The notes under the pieces are model-generated. The model searched no databases. It was not told the DNA's origin and worked only from the letters and a program-made list of their open reading frames with translations. Shown here piece after piece: positions 36,501 to 50,195 of a stretch of DNA of 64,000 bases. The DNA comes from Himantopus leucocephalus (Eukaryota; Chordata; Aves; Charadriiformes; Recurvirostridae). Numbering within the stretch: position 1 is the stretch's first letter; every line of letters starts with the position of its first letter. A program made the position numbers and the translations under genes. Location: the NCBI GenBank assembly GCA_003993805.1, contig RSEF01000001.1:95071112-95135111 (forward strand). Direction: 5' to 3'.

Positions 36501-39500
36501 AAGTAATGTAATTAAGACATCAGTTTATAAGAGTACATCAATGAAATGCAATCAGACACAGTATTAGTCTCTCTTATACTATGTGCTTAAGGAATGAATC
36601 ACCAAGCTAGTCAATAAACAAACTCCCTTGGACAACGCAAGGCTGACAACCCCTACAAAGCATGATGTTGGGGATTAAATTTAGTCCTTGAGAATTCACA
36701 TGTGTTTAAGCACAGAGATGTTCAATTACATATGACTCCAAAACTATTTACTACACAAATACTTAAATGATAGAGAGGAATACAGCTTATTACTACTCTA
36801 AATAGCTCTAAATAGAGACTGAGCACATCAGGAAATGATGACAACTTGAAGGTAATGATGTTTAGACTGAAAAATGCCTCAGGTACAGCTTACTGTGTTT
36901 GGGAACCCGTGTCAGACCATAAGTATTCCAGAATCACTGGAAGACTATGAATAACACTAAAATGAAAAGTACCTAGAAGGTATCATTGCATGGGTAAGTC
37001 TTTCAAACAGGTGGGCCACGTATTCCGGATCTAAAGACAACTATCTTCAGCCCTTAGCTGATGTTCTCTGATAAGCCATTCAACAGCTGTAGTCTTGCTC
37101 CTGTTACTGTTATTTTCCTCTGTATTCAAGATTCGTATCCTGCACCAGTTTAAATTAAGCACCCCTATGGAGGAAATGACAGGTTCTGAGTGAAAGAAGC
37201 TCTAGGGAGTGTGTGCACTTTCCCACTCTTTGATTTCCCCTTCATGTGGAGCTCACACTGCCTTGGGATGATATTTACTCTTAACTTAGAGTCAAAGAAC
37301 ATATTTGCTTTCTGTTTTTCATTAAATACAGAGGGTTTCACAAAAGAGACCATTTTTCATCAAAAATTGTTTTCAAGTGAAAAATATCTACCAGCTCTAC
37401 TCCTGACTCTAAACAATTCCTGGCCTAGGAGCACATTGTTGTGACTTTACAGTTCATAGTGTGTGACTGAAGAAATGAGAAAAATGTTTTCAAGAAGTTA
37501 CCATGAATATTTCACAAAAAAAAAAACCAACCCAAAGTATTTGTATCTCAGCTAACAGTCCAGCTGGTAGCCTGCATGCCATCTGAGACAGCCACAGCAT
37601 TCACTAGCATCAATCTTGTTCCTTTTTTTGATGACGGGCTTTACATTTGCTTTCACTCAGCCTCCTGCTTCCTCCCTCATTTTCTATCACTTTAAAATAA
37701 TTGTCAGTAGCATCATATAAGCTGAAGTGGTTTTGTCCTTCTTCTGCCTTCCTAGTCTTCCTGCACTTAAAGGTGTCCTAGAATAAGGAAAACTGCCTAG
37801 GTTGAAGGAGGCAACTGAACAGAAGGTACTCGAGAGATGTCAAGAGTCATAAATCGAAGGTGCTTGATGCGTTGTGGCTAATGTACCAAACCAGACATGA
37901 GGGCTTGCTCTATGTTAATGCTTTAAGGGGCGAAGTATGTCTTACTTGGGTTCTAAAAACTTTCATAAGACATTCTTCATATGTGCTCAAATTCTTTGCG
38001 GCTTCATCAAAGCAAAATCTAGCCTCTGTTCAAGCAGGCCATTTTCTTTTTTTTTTTTTTCTTTCTTTCTTTTCACCAGAGACTTCCTGTGTATCTTTTT
38101 TCTAAAATGACATAAAACCCTCCCTCATCAGACCAGTGCATACAGCATATTTGGAGGCAGCTTATATAAACAAAATAAAACTGAGTTTATTAGCAGAAAT
38201 CAGGTCAACTGATCGGAGTCCTACATAGCAGTGTAGTTTTGCCCCTATGGATGCCAACAGCTAAAATTCTGCTTTAGCTTCAGACTAAAGCATTGCCAAT
38301 CATAGAGTTCAGAAACCATGACTTAAATACAAGAAAATTGTTAGACTCACTTAAAAGTCACGAAATGTACTAAAAATAATAAATTGTAGTATTTTTAATG
38401 TCTTTCTATATTTTCAGCCATCACATTTCACCCTCTTAAGATACAAATACACTATTTTTACACACAAAGGATGAGATATACAATCCCTTCTGCAAAACAA
38501 ATAAACCAAAATATTATCTATCACAAGACACGCAGGTAAGTAGTATGAATTAGCAGCATGAATTGAAGTGAAAAGGCACAGTGGAAGTTCAGTCTGATTT
38601 TAGAAAAACACCGATGCTCCCTTTTTCCAAGTTCTGAGTCAGAATATAAGGTAACAAAAATAAAAACACATCTGCACTCAGAAGACTTGATAATGCATTC
38701 CATGTTGGCAGGACACTGTGAGCTAGCTACTGCATGCCAGTAATGCAGCCAAAGAAGGCATCGTTGCCCAGGAAGAGAGGCGAGCTCTAGTCATTAGGGG
38801 TATGCTAACAATACAACCACCAAGTTATAGCTGTGCATCATGATTTCTCTAGAGAGCTAAGCAGAAAATAAAACTGCTGCCTCCTCCGATGGAGTATATC
38901 CAAGGAATGCAGAAGCAGTGCTGTTTGACATCTCTAGAGTGAGTCCTCCCAGTAAGAAAGACACTGGATATAGAAAGCAGGTGTGATTTTTTTAGCGTCT
39001 CCGCAATATCTGCCCATCTAAATATCTAAGCATCGGTAGTACATACATCACCATGATACATAAAAGTCCCAGAGTTATTATCCCAACAACATAAAGCTCA
39101 CAGTCCAGCAGCTGAGGGAATTTTTAATTTTAGGCCTTCTCCTCATTTTCCATTCTCCTCTTTGCCTTCATTTCTTGTTAGTGGTGGTTTTGTTGTTGTT
39201 TTAAGCTTCAGTGAAGGCAGGAGATTCTATATTTTATTCACAGAATGCCAAGGTCCCATCTCCACTGGAAAGCAAGCCAATCACTGGGAAAATTTCATCT
39301 CGTGCTCTCATGCCATTGCTTTCAAGTCTGACAGTTTCATAACACTTCTTGTAAAATAATATAGAAGCTATATACCATATCATTTGATCCCTGAAAGCAT
39401 ATAATTTCACCTTTGTTTATCACTTAATTTATTTCTTCACCTATTGCTCTTGCAAACTATTTGGCAGCACATACTGTCACTCAACTGGAAAGATGACAGT

Positions 39501-42297
39501 TTTAGCAAAGAGCTGAAAGGTAAGGAAGATCCTTGTCTGCACATACTCCAAGGTTTGGTTTTCTCTGGACCAAAGCTATTACAAATAAATTTCCTGCAAA
39601 TCAGCAGCACTTGGTTTTGGCCAGACCAAGGTCTTCTGCAGCATGATTTTTCCTTAATAGTGGCTGTGACTCTCAGATATGTATACTTCAGCTTTGCAGA
39701 CTAAAGAGTGTTTGACTGCCGAATTCTGCTCTTGACTATTAGTGGTTCTTTCTCTGAATGTGTTAATTAAATCTGTGCCTTTCCTGCCACAGAATAAGCA
39801 CACTGTGTTTCCGTTTTCATGTCTAGAAAATGACAGCGATAATGCAAGAAATAAAAAATAACATAAAAAGTTACCCGTTTTTTAAAATCATCTATATTCC
39901 TGGGCAGCCATCCTTCCAAGGGCTAGACTTTCAGAGTTCTAGTTCAACAATTCGTGCTGCCTCAATGGTTTGCCCTTCTTCCTTCTTTTCCCATTGAAAA
40001 ACAGATTTAAAAGAATCTAAGTTAAGCAATAGCTCATTCTTCTTTCTTTGCAGCTCTTCTCCTCTCCCTTTGAGTCTTGGATAACTCTTGCTTTGACACT
40101 CTCTATCCCAACATTTTCATTTACGGATCAGTTGCGCTTCAAACCTCCCGTCTCAGAACAGCCCCTTGTTACATATGCTGCCTGCTTCTTGTTCTCTGAA
40201 AATGTTTTGGGTTTTTTTCATAAAGGAATGCTAGCTCTTTGTGCTGTAATTACAATGGGTCTGCAAGAGAAGGCTCTCGGGAAAGGCAAACTCTGTGAGG
40301 ATGTCTTCATAGTGACTTCTTAGGAGAGCTATGGGAAGGACATAGCTCTCCCAGGAAGGAAAATGGTTCCTCTCTCAGAGCACATGAATCCTCAGGGATA
40401 TACAGAAGGCAAGGCCATCTGTGGAAAAGCTCTGGATTTCCCTGCTCTCACATATTTAACACTAGTGAGAGGGTGTAAAAGTGAAGACACTGATGGGAAG
40501 AGCCAGCTTTTTGTCAGCCTCACTATGTCCATTCAGAAAAGGATGATATGAATGCACATGGCTGCCCTTCCTCTTCCACTGAGGATCGCAGTTTTCTAGT
40601 GCTTGTTCTCTCATCCACTAGAATCAAAATTGCAGTGCCCCAATTCTACTCTACTGTGGTTTTATTCCTGTAAATTCCCATGGATATCAAATGGAGCCAA
40701 CTTCAGTAAAAAGTAAGTAAACAACAAAGATGGGATTGAGGGTTTGTTCCTACATTTCCTAATCTTTTATCCTCTCTATTTTTCCTTAACTTTTTTTTTT
40801 CCTTTCCTTTAATTCTTCACTACACCAGTGAATTCAGTAATTCGCTCCATGTCCTCTGTCGGCAGAACCTCCTGGGTCCCGGTGCCAAACTACTCTCCGC
40901 CTCTCTTATCCTCTCCAGCCCACTCAGATGGCAAAGCAGGTACCAGACAGTGTCTTCACTGACTAGACCCCCTCCCGTCTGAACAACAAAGTTATTCTTC
41001 CCATTCAGTTTAGGAAACTATTTTGTCCTTCTTTGACTGAAAGGAATTTCTGACAGTTATCAGCATACATAAAGCTTACGCTCCTCCCTAAACTTGGCAT
41101 TTTGTGGCATTTGCTGGTTTGAGAACATTTTGTTCTTATTCTCTTCTGCCTTTGTGGTTAGCAGCAAATGCACATTTACATTTGTTTGTTCCCTTTTCTT
41201 GTGTCCTCACTTAAAAAAATGAATCGGTACACTCTTCGTTGTTGAGTTGTAGCCAGCTAAAATTGCCTCTTTACCCTCTTCTGTTCTGTGTAGCTTGTAC
41301 GCCTCATGCTGTCCCTCCAGTTTTAAGTGTCGCTTTATTAAATTTCAAGGTTTGTTTACTGCATTGTAATATATATCCATTAGCACAGCCTTATCCTCAG
41401 AACTACTTATCTGATTCACAAGCTCCTCGTACATTAGTACATTCAGATGTTCCTATTTTTAATGTTTAAAATAACTCTGTCTTTCAGCTTTTGTTTATCT
41501 TCTGATGTTAGGAGAACCCACCAGACTATTTGTGTTAAGCAAAAACTTGTGCTTCTTATCAGGTTTAGACATACACTGGAGGAGCAAACTCATCCATCAT
41601 GTATCATTTACACCTGTACATGTCACCAGCTCATGATCATTCACGGTGCTTTGGTAACACGTGTACATAATGCCAGAATGAGATCATCTCTTACATGTTG
41701 TTTCCGCACATGTGAAGTCCCTACATGTGAAAAAAGAAATGCAACTATTAGTTACAATGGTAATTTTGCAAAACTGAACAGAGGAATTAACACCAGCCTG
41801 ACAATCAGACCCAAATCTTCCCTTCGAATCATCGCTGACAGGAATATTTTGCTGAAATCCCTGAAGTCAAAGCTCAGCTATACAAATAAATACTGTAGCA
41901 GATCCTGACAGGAAGACGTTCAGCCCAATCTTTTCCAGATGGCAGTGATGGATGGCTGTGTGCTTCTATTTATTTGGTTTCCCAGGCAATGGTGTCCTGC
42001 TTTCACTGGTCATCACTTGAAGTGCTTTGGCTTACAGACCGGCACAACGGTCATGTACACTGCCAGACAGGTATTCTGGTGGGTTTACTCATTCCTTGGA
42101 TGTCATGACTGCAAAAAAAGAAGTTAAATTTTACCACTTTGCTGGGATTATCTTTTCTAAAATCAGCATGTCTTAAATTTGTGACAAACTCCTGGCATGG
42201 GACTCAAGGAGCTCCCAGGTAAAGCAGAGACCGATCATATGCAACTTGCTGATTGCTGAAATACGCCCGTTCTGAAAACAATACAGTGACCTAAAGA
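33526..42297. other. Non-coding stretch
   Basis: No gene recognised over about 8.8 kb. It includes a purine-rich run near 34240-34270, a T-rich run at about 38046-38074, and a GAGGGCATATCTACACTCC phrase near 35449 that recalls dispersed reptile repeats. A phrase near 40640-40710 recalls palindromic amniote repeats. None is strong enough to name. Confidence 0.35.
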
Positions 42298-42323
42298 GGG
42301 GGGGGGAGAGAGAGAGAGAGAGG
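42298..42323. repeat. G-run plus (AG)n microsatellite
   Basis: Nine consecutive G bases (42298-42306) are followed directly by (AG)n to 42323. Confidence 0.85.
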
Positions 42324-44989
42324 AAAGACATCCAAATCCCAAACCACATTGACTGAAAATGTGGCTGTCACTATTGTTCTGTTCTGTAAAACACATGGTA
42401 CTTTACATAGGGCTATAAAACAAACGTCCATAGATCAGGGACTTACGTTATAGAATAATGTGTGGGGAAGAGTGGAGCTGGGATACAAAGGCTTCTGAAT
42501 CCAGACCATTCATTTTGCCTAGCCATGCTTGAATAGTCAACCAGAGTTATTAGCAACAAACACATGTTTGGTGGCCTAGGTAAAATGATCCATTGCCTCC
42601 AGATGATGTTCATTTTGCAGGCATCCATACCAGGGAGTAAAATGAGAAGAGGACTGCTTGCTGCAGGGGTATGAGTTGCGTGGTGCTAGCACATTGTAAG
42701 CAATTTGGGGAAGAGGCTGTATTTTCATGTGTTCATATAACATCAAGTGTAACAGGGCCATATTGATGACCGGGGCTTTTGATGCTACTGCTAACATAGC
42801 AATGGATAAATGCGAATTCTTGATACAAGAACTTCCCGGTGAGACCAGGTGACAGCTGAAATGTGGAGACACCCAGGATTGAATGCACAATGGGAACAGA
42901 CACAAAGAAGTGCATGCCCTTCCCATGGTCTCAAGTCACAGACTTACTTACAGAGTCATTTTTAGGAGGGCAATACAGCCAATACAGTGCAATTATGATC
43001 AAGCCTCCTTCTAAAGGAAAGCACACCCATTAACATCAGCAAGTGGACAGATTAGGGGAAGGTTTCTTTAAAAAAAGCTTTATCTCAAATCCAAAGACAG
43101 CAGGAAGTGAATGAAATTGGTTGAGGCTGTGGGGATGTGGTCACGCTTCTCTGTGTAGACGAACAGATGGGCAGCAGAATTCGGCATGTGCTGGTTTGGA
43201 CAGCTGGGACTCAGGGAAGCCATAGAAAGGGAATGATAAGAGTACGAGAAAATGAAGGATTTCAGCAGAGGCTGAGTTGCAACACCAGTGTCCTCAGGCA
43301 TAAGTCTTGCAAAAAGTAGTCACTACCTACTAGATGAGAGACTACGGTTACCTGCCGGGCTGAACCATACTATTCAACAAACAGAAAAATGAAGTTATAA
43401 AAACACTTGTAGCCATTGCAATGACAGATGACCTCAAGTCAGAAATAAACTAGTGTGCCTGGGTTTTATGGTGCCTATTAGTGTCTCCTGTGGATGCACA
43501 CTATGGTTCTACCTTTAATTATGCAACCATATGACACTTTTTTTTTAAAGTTTCACCTTCACGCTGAAAAATTAGAACCACAAGAATATGGCACACTAGT
43601 GACTCGTGTATGGCTCGCCAACAGGATAAGAGATTTTTTCAACCAACACAGCTCTAAGGTGTGTTATCAAATACCTGACAGCAATATCAGATGGTCAACT
43701 TCTTTAATCCTGCATATAGAGATTAAGCCCTCTCACAGTATTATTCACAGGTAAGTGCATAAGAAAGGAACTAATGATTCTCAGTTTTCAACCCAGAGCC
43801 CAGAAAGGAGTGAAGACTTCCTCCTCCTTCTAATTTGGCCCTTTAAACCCATCCTACTATGTGTCTCTGTCCCGCTTCTTTCTCACCTTCTTCCTGCTCG
43901 CCTTGCCCAGCTGTTCACAGCTGCCTGCCTCAGAAAAATTACTTTGTCCTCACACCACTACAGAGCAAAATCTAGCCTCAGCCTTTCAGCCAGCTCCTTC
44001 TGATTCCCTCTTTTGCCCTCCTGCCACGGCATACCAAGTCGCAGTCTTCTGCCCAGGTACACCCGGTCCTTGCCAGAGCTCCAGCCTGCCAGCAATGGCC
44101 CACCCGTCTAAGGAGACGCCATAGCTAAGGAAAGTGAAGATTTCTAAACGGATTGTGGCAGTAATTTATTTTATACATACTCTTGGCAATAAATTCACTG
44201 CTTGCACACAATATGCTGCTGAGTTCCAGATCATTATTTTCCTAGCCACTCAGCACCAACACAACAGCTGCAGTTGGCCCAAAAAAACTGAGGAGCGAGG
44301 TGAAGACACAAGCAGCAGCAGCAGCAGCAAGAGCTCAATTATTTGCCAAACGTGACATTTTCATACAGGAACAAAACTGAAATAAGCACAGGCAAGCTTC
44401 TTTGTTTATGATGAGAATTTGAAAAACGATCCCAGTGACTTTAATTCACTCTTCCTGTAGATTCTGAGTAGAAAACTATCTCAGCTTTCAGGATTGTGGT
44501 CAAAGCCCACCACAATGGAGAATAAGCAATCCCACATGCCAAAGAAGCAGATGAGCAGGTAGGCACATTCTCTGGCTAAAGGAGAAACCTGGGAGGTTAT
44601 CTTGACTTCCAGGGCAATACAAGGCACAGAAAACCTATATAAAGCCTGAAAACTTCTTGCTGAGCTGGAGGGCATCGCATGGGCAAACAGCCAACCATAA
44701 CGTAAATTTACTCAGTCGCTCGAAGTAAAGAGGCATACACCGCATTTGCTGATGAGTTTTTTCCAGCAATTCTTTGGCCTCACCATAAGTGGCTGAATTT
44801 GATTTTCAGTGTGAATTTGTCTTTTTTGCAATGTGTAAATTTGCAGTCTCTTGGTCATTTCTGCCTTTGTCTGAGCTGCTTGATCAAAATCTTCTGTCTG
44901 TATAGTTAACCTACAGATCATTATTGAGCTTTCATCTAACTTCCACTTGAGTTTCTCTCTCATTATGAAGACTCCCTTTGCGGTCATAT
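42324..44989. other. Non-coding stretch
   Basis: No gene recognised. It holds a (CAG)6 tract at 44311-44329 and an open frame of 91 codons on the minus strand at 44712-44987, which is discussed as a weak candidate. Confidence 0.35.
44311..44329. repeat. (CAG)n microsatellite
   Basis: Six AGC/CAG units in a row. Short and in non-coding DNA as far as can be seen. Confidence 0.8.
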
Positions 44990-45325
44990 TTGTAATTGTT
45001 TCTAAACCCTCGTCATTTTTTCATCACCTTTTTGAAGTGTAGACAGCAGAACCGGGCACACATCTAACACCAGATATGTATCACCAGCGCTGTTTTCAGA
45101 GGAAATATGATCTCTTTATTCAGTGTTGTCTGTTTATACACGCAGTGATTACCCAGCCATCACTCACTGGGCTCACTCAGCCATAGCACTGCACCAAAAG
45201 GTCATATTCAGTCATTCACCACAAGCTGGACTTGGTACTGCTTCCCTACCGAATAGACTTCACCACACTAGGGCTACCTACTTTCTTTGTTCTACTGGTC
45301 TATAGCATTCCATTATCTCCAAACG
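44990..45325 (-). mobile_element. Ancient CR1 LINE 3' fragment (reverse orientation)
   Basis: The plus strand reads as the reverse complement of an old reptile-type CR1 tail. TTTTTGAAGTGTAGACAGCA is near 45029-45048, followed by an 'AACCGGGCAC' segment, GATCTCTTTATTCAGTG near 45109-45125, and CTGTTTATACACGCAGTGAT at 45129-45148. Further on come TCATATTCAGTCATTCACCA near 45203 and CCTACTTTCTTTGTTCTACT near 45277. The order and spacing match the element throughout, with heavy point divergence. Boundaries are approximate. Confidence 0.65.
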
Positions 45326-46939
45326 GGTGAAAAAAATTACTTTATTCCAGGAGGGTAAGAGTATGATGTGTCAGCCTTATGCAGAACTTCACAATAAGAG
45401 CACTTCGACAACTCACTCGTAGAGCACAGCACTAACTGTGGGATTTAACAGATCTAGCCAGTCCCTTTTCAGATCATATATTTAAGTTGCGTTTCCTGCT
45501 ATGTAAGGAAAATCCCTTGTGTGACAGCTCAACAAGAATTCTGCAGGCTGCACCGTTTACATCCTGAGCAAGAGGGAAATTGGACATGAATCTAAAAGGT
45601 AGAAACCTAACAGGTAAGAAGGAGTCTAGGAGAGACCCCAGTATGGGCTATTTAGAGATACAGAATCCTACTTGAGTGCTCAGCTACATGCAGAGAAAAA
45701 TAATTGATCATATTCCACTCAGTCATGCTATTCATTGACTTGACTATGGGTTATGTTTGTCAGGGAAATTACGTTTATTTACCTGACTTTTGGCCAACTA
45801 CAGATACAACACTTTTCACCACCTAAGGATTTCCACTTCTACTGACATTCCAGCTGGGGACTGTGGAATTTCACTCAAAGAGCTCACCACAAAGGGCATA
45901 CTCTGTCAAAACAGGAGCAAAAGCATAAAGAAACTGCACTCCAAATACCCTATTTAACCTTAGTGTAAGGTGATGCAATTTGTCTGAAGACATTATGTTA
46001 CTAGCTGATATTAAGGCCAGCATCGGGTTTGACTGTCCATTCTCAGCATATCTGAACAGGCTTGTAGGCACTGGCTGAAAAGATATTGGGATTCTGTTAT
46101 TGATGTTCTATTATTTCTGCCAATACGCTGTAGAAAAACAATTTTATTTCATTCAACTAGAGACATTTTCTTTTTACAGAAAAAAAAGCCAAATCCCTAG
46201 AGACTGAAATCAGCAGTTCCAGGAATGGAGAATCAAGATCTCTCTATTTCAGAATTTATTGGACCAGAGATGAGGGGCTCAAATTTGCACAAGTTCTGTG
46301 CAAAGGGATATAAACTTGGGGAACTCTATGCTGCTGACACTCTCAGCAGGGGCTGAAGACTGTTCCTGGCTAAAGTCCACAATGATTTACAATGCTCAGC
46401 ATCCTATCAAGACAGCAACATATGTTATTCCTATTATCTTGCATTCTTTCCTTCCACTCAGTTGTGGAATATCGACTCCAACGCCATATAGTCCAGTGCT
46501 AGGAGAGATGGCAATCAGTAAGAGTTGTAATTGTATTAATCTAATGGTGCAAAGGGCTCTTTGCTGCAGACACATTTTCCTGACCAGAACTGTGGATTTG
46601 AGTTTTACCCATGTAAAGCCCAATTACTTGAACTTCTCTCAAAACGCCATGCTGCTGGTTGTATGAAAACTATGCTGCATATACTTAGAGCCTTTTTAAC
46701 TAGAAAACTACAACACTTTTGACCAACCATCAAAGCCATTTTAGCTTGAGACAAGAGAATTGCACTGTGTTCACTACTGCTATTCTAAAAATAAGTTAGG
46801 ATGTTTTGTTCTGACTTGGAAAGAAGGAAATGAAGAGACAAGCTTTCTCCCTTTTGATTTCTCCTGTTGACAGGATTCCACTTCAAATAATCAAACATTT
46901 GGTGGGCCAGAATGGGAGTCAAACCGACCCCCACTGACT
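45326..46939. other. Non-coding stretch
   Basis: No gene or named repeat recognised. Confidence 0.4.
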
Positions 46940-47035
46940 CCAGGTGACTGGTTCCACAGATTAGCAGATATGGCCCTTGTCCAGTGCAGGTGACACCAAG
47001 GTTCAAGTCCCTGCTCCAATTAATACTTAATCATA
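46940..47035 (+). mobile_element. tRNA-derived SINE-like scrap
   Basis: The stretch contains GGTTCAAGTCC (47000-47010), a match to the RNA polymerase III B box GGTTCGANTCC with one change. It is preceded by a CAGATATGGCCCTTGTCCAG phrase and followed by CTGCTCCAATTAATACTTAA, which recalls dispersed amniote SINE-like repeats. No A box or clear ends are visible. Confidence 0.4.
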
Positions 47036-47345
47036 GAAAATGGCATTTGCAACATGAACTGCTGGATTTCCAGAAAAGACCCAACAGCTCTCTGGCCTGA
47101 GTTCTCACTGGGAATACATGAGATAAGGACCGCAAGCGTGGATCAGGCAGCATGGGGACTTTAAGCAGAATTTCTTACAATGTAGTTGAATCACTTAGCC
47201 TACAGGTCTTCTGTAGAAGGTGAAGATACATCTCTCTTGTTTGCAGAAACAAGTCTCTTTTGGAGACCTGTTCTCAGCTGAGTGTTTCTTTTAACCTAAT
47301 CTAATACCGCCCCAAACTGAAAGCATCGCATCTGTCTTCTATTAA

Positions 47346-47385
47346 GAGGAGAGGAGAGGAGAGGAGAGGAGAGGAGAGGAGAGGA
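47346..47385. repeat. (GAGGA)8 microsatellite
   Basis: Eight perfect 5-bp units, all purines on the plus strand. This is the second pentanucleotide polypurine tract in the window. Confidence 0.95.
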
Positions 47386-47919
47386 CATGCTCTTGACTCC
47401 CTTTCACACAAAACAAGACAGATAGCCTAAGAAAAAACTTCATGAACACACACTACCTGCGTTCCCTGGAAATGGGTTGAATCTTGCAGATAAAGCTCCT
47501 CTGTGAGCTCCTGCAAGCTCTGGAGCTCACATTGGCTCTAGACAGTGATAAATTTAGACCAAAAAATCTATTTTCTGATAGAAAATATTTTTTTCACATG
47601 GGCTAGTTCAAGAAGAATTCAAGCACATAGGAAAGATACTTACAGAGCATTTTGTACAGAGAAAGAATTCATCTAAAAATGAGCAAATTTCTAACTATTC
47701 CTTCAGTATTTTCAGTTTAATAGCTGTCAGCGCCCCGACTGCGCTAATAGGCCCTAGTTGCCCTCACCAGCCTTACCTCTGGATCTCTCCCACACACCCT
47801 GCCCATGAGCCTAGGAGCTCCCTGCAAGTTCAGCCCTGGGCTAACTTCAGCCTTTGCTTGAGCTTTGATTTAAGACTACTGGTCTTCAGAGCAGCCACAG
47901 CCTTGCTCGTGCCTGATCT

Positions 47920-48150
47920 TGAACCCCATTGTTTTGGACATTGACCACGGACCTGCCTTGTCACTACAGAGCTTCCCCACGATCATTGGACTCTGCCTAA
48001 CTCTGGTTACCCTCACCAGAGCCAACCTTGACTTGTGGATTGACTTCCTGGCTTGATCTTGTATTTGCTTCATCACAAGTTTGCCTGGTGATCGGGACTC
48101 TTGGTTGAACCTGGCCCTGGTCTGCTCTGCTCACCTCATTTGGGTGTGGT
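47920..48150. repeat. Degenerate ~110-bp tandem repeat, copy A (two units)
   Basis: Two diverged units are visible. GATCATTGGACTCTGCCTAA (47981-48000) and GATCGGGACTCTTGGTTGAA (48090-48109) are 109 bp apart, each preceded by a TG(C/T)CTT/TGCTTCATCAC-like phrase. The second unit continues with CTGCTCTGCTCACCTCATTT and GGGTGTGGTGG, which a third unit at 50020-50195 also has. I cannot name the family; it could be an old satellite or part of an LTR. Confidence 0.5.
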
Positions 48151-50019
48151 GGAACTAGACCTTGCCTGGTAAAGCCGTTGCCCAGCCAGGCATTTTATTG
48201 TCCTCAGCTCCCCATCCATTAGGGAGCAGCTGGCCCTCACTGCTCCCTGGCAATACTCAGATACTAAGAAGAAAACTCTTTGGTTTTGATGAGTACTTCC
48301 CAAATTTTAGGTATATTAATCCAACTGCCCCTACACATACTGTTGAAAAACTCTTCATCGTAATGGTGTATGTTTACTATACCTCCCACCTTGACCTTCA
48401 TCTCTCAATCAGGAACTCACAGTCTGGGCAATGGGAAATGCCAGCGAAGCTCATCAGGAAGAGGTATCTTAAATTCCCTTTGTACTTTTGAAGGCCTTCT
48501 TCAAAACTTTAACAATAAAAAATGAAAAAAACTTTCAGACTCCCCTAAATATAAGACAATTTTTAGGATGGGGGAAGAAAGAGTTTCAGAAAATACACTC
48601 TAAACTCCTGCTCCACATTAGTGTCTTGTTCTATATTGAATGCTTATCGACTCCCCTCACTGACAGAGGAGGGCAGGCACGACCCCTGCTTACAGCCCGT
48701 TTCCCAGCACCTCACGTGGAGACAGAAGTAATTCAAAGTAGCAGTCTTGCTGTGCTGGACGACTAGATGATCCTGACCTAGTTTGTAATCTGAATATAGG
48801 GAAACACCTTATTTTTCGTCTTGTGTGCAAAGTTAAACACCCCCTTTACAAAATTCACACACACAGAAAATATTGACTGTCTTCCATTCAAAGCTGACTT
48901 GTGTTTGGGTAAATGCATTACGTACTTACAATTTCAATGAAAGGTAAGACTAGGGAACACTTAACAAACCTGCCCCATTTTCCTGTCTTACCCCTGCTCC
49001 AGACAACTACTTGCAGTGCTGCCTCGTCCGTGCTGCCTGAGACAGCCTTGTGTTGGGAACCAGCAGCCTAGAACTAGCAGAAAGCCCAGTGAATGTCTTC
49101 TGTACACATAAGCAGCCCAGAATAGACTCCAAACAAAGATGTAACATTTTGAGTCCATAAGGAAAAATATTCTGTAATTCTGGGACACCTTTCAAAGGCA
49201 GAAGGATCCAGTCTACAAGGAGTGGACGTGCTAAAACTCAACATGCCCCCCATATGATACTGGACATGCATAAAAATCTGTATCTTCATTGTGCATAGAT
49301 ATTGTGTTGATCAAAGCAATATTTCTTCAACTACTGAAAGCATCAGAACTGTGACAGCCCCTGTGAGCCCCTGACTGCAGAGAAGAATGTACTAAAAAGC
49401 TGAATGTAAAAACAGAATTATATTAATATGAACAAGTTGAACAACTATTTGGTACAGAAAAACTATTTCAGATAGTACCTCATGACAGTAGCTTCTGAAT
49501 TTTATTATTTCTTAGAATGGTGACTGTGATAAAGATAAATCTTCCCCCTTAAGTGGGGACACTAGACAGGTAGAGGTGCACAAGAAGCCCACGAAACAGC
49601 AAAAAGGCCAATGGTTACTTTCAAGTTTTCTGAAAGATGATAATGAAGAAAAGCTTTCCTCATGTAAATGAAAGAGAAGGAATAGGTAACTTTATCTCCT
49701 GTCTCTCAGATACAGCGAGACTAGGTAAGAACAGGAATCCATGAGGTATCCCTGATTGCTGAATAAATGCATGAATTAAAGTGTCCCCATATGTACCAGA
49801 GCCTGCCCTGAGGGCATCAACGGGCTCTGCAACCTCTTCCCTTCCCATCCAAGGGGCTTGACCACCTGGATCAATACCAGGTCTGGCATGGCACACCTGT
49901 GTAACCTAGATCAGATGCCATGGAAAGAGCTGTAAAATGCCTTGTTGGAGGCCTCCCACCTTTGCTCAGGAACTGCATAGGGCTTACCTTTGGTCCCTGC
50001 CTGTGCCCAGCCTTGTACA
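48151..50019. other. Non-coding stretch between the two repeat copies
   Basis: No gene or named repeat recognised. Confidence 0.4.
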
Positions 50020-50195
50020 ACGTTAATCCTGAGCCTGACTCACTGACTTGACCTCCTGTCTCGACCTTGCACCTGCTCTGTCACTATGAACTTGTGTGGC
50101 AATCACTGTATTCTTGGCTGAGTCCTGTTACCTTCATTGGAGCTGCCCTGCTCACCCTGTTTGGGTGCTGTGCTGCTTTGTTGGTGAGGTCCCAG
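50020..50195. repeat. Degenerate ~110-bp repeat, copy B
   Basis: CACCTGCTCTGTCACTATGA (50070-50089) parallels 47950-47969. CAATCACTGTATTCTTGGCT (50100-50119) parallels 48090-48109. GCCCTGCTCACCCTGTTTGG (50145-50164) with GTGCTGTG following parallels the segment near 48120-48150. The copy lies in the same orientation as copy A, about 2 kb away. Confidence 0.5.

Noticed and set aside
41447..41908. 153-codon open frame
   Set aside because: Random-looking composition and no domain, motif or splice context.
44311..44329. CAG tract as a polyglutamine exon
   Set aside because: Only six units, and the reading frame around it has no recognisable protein.
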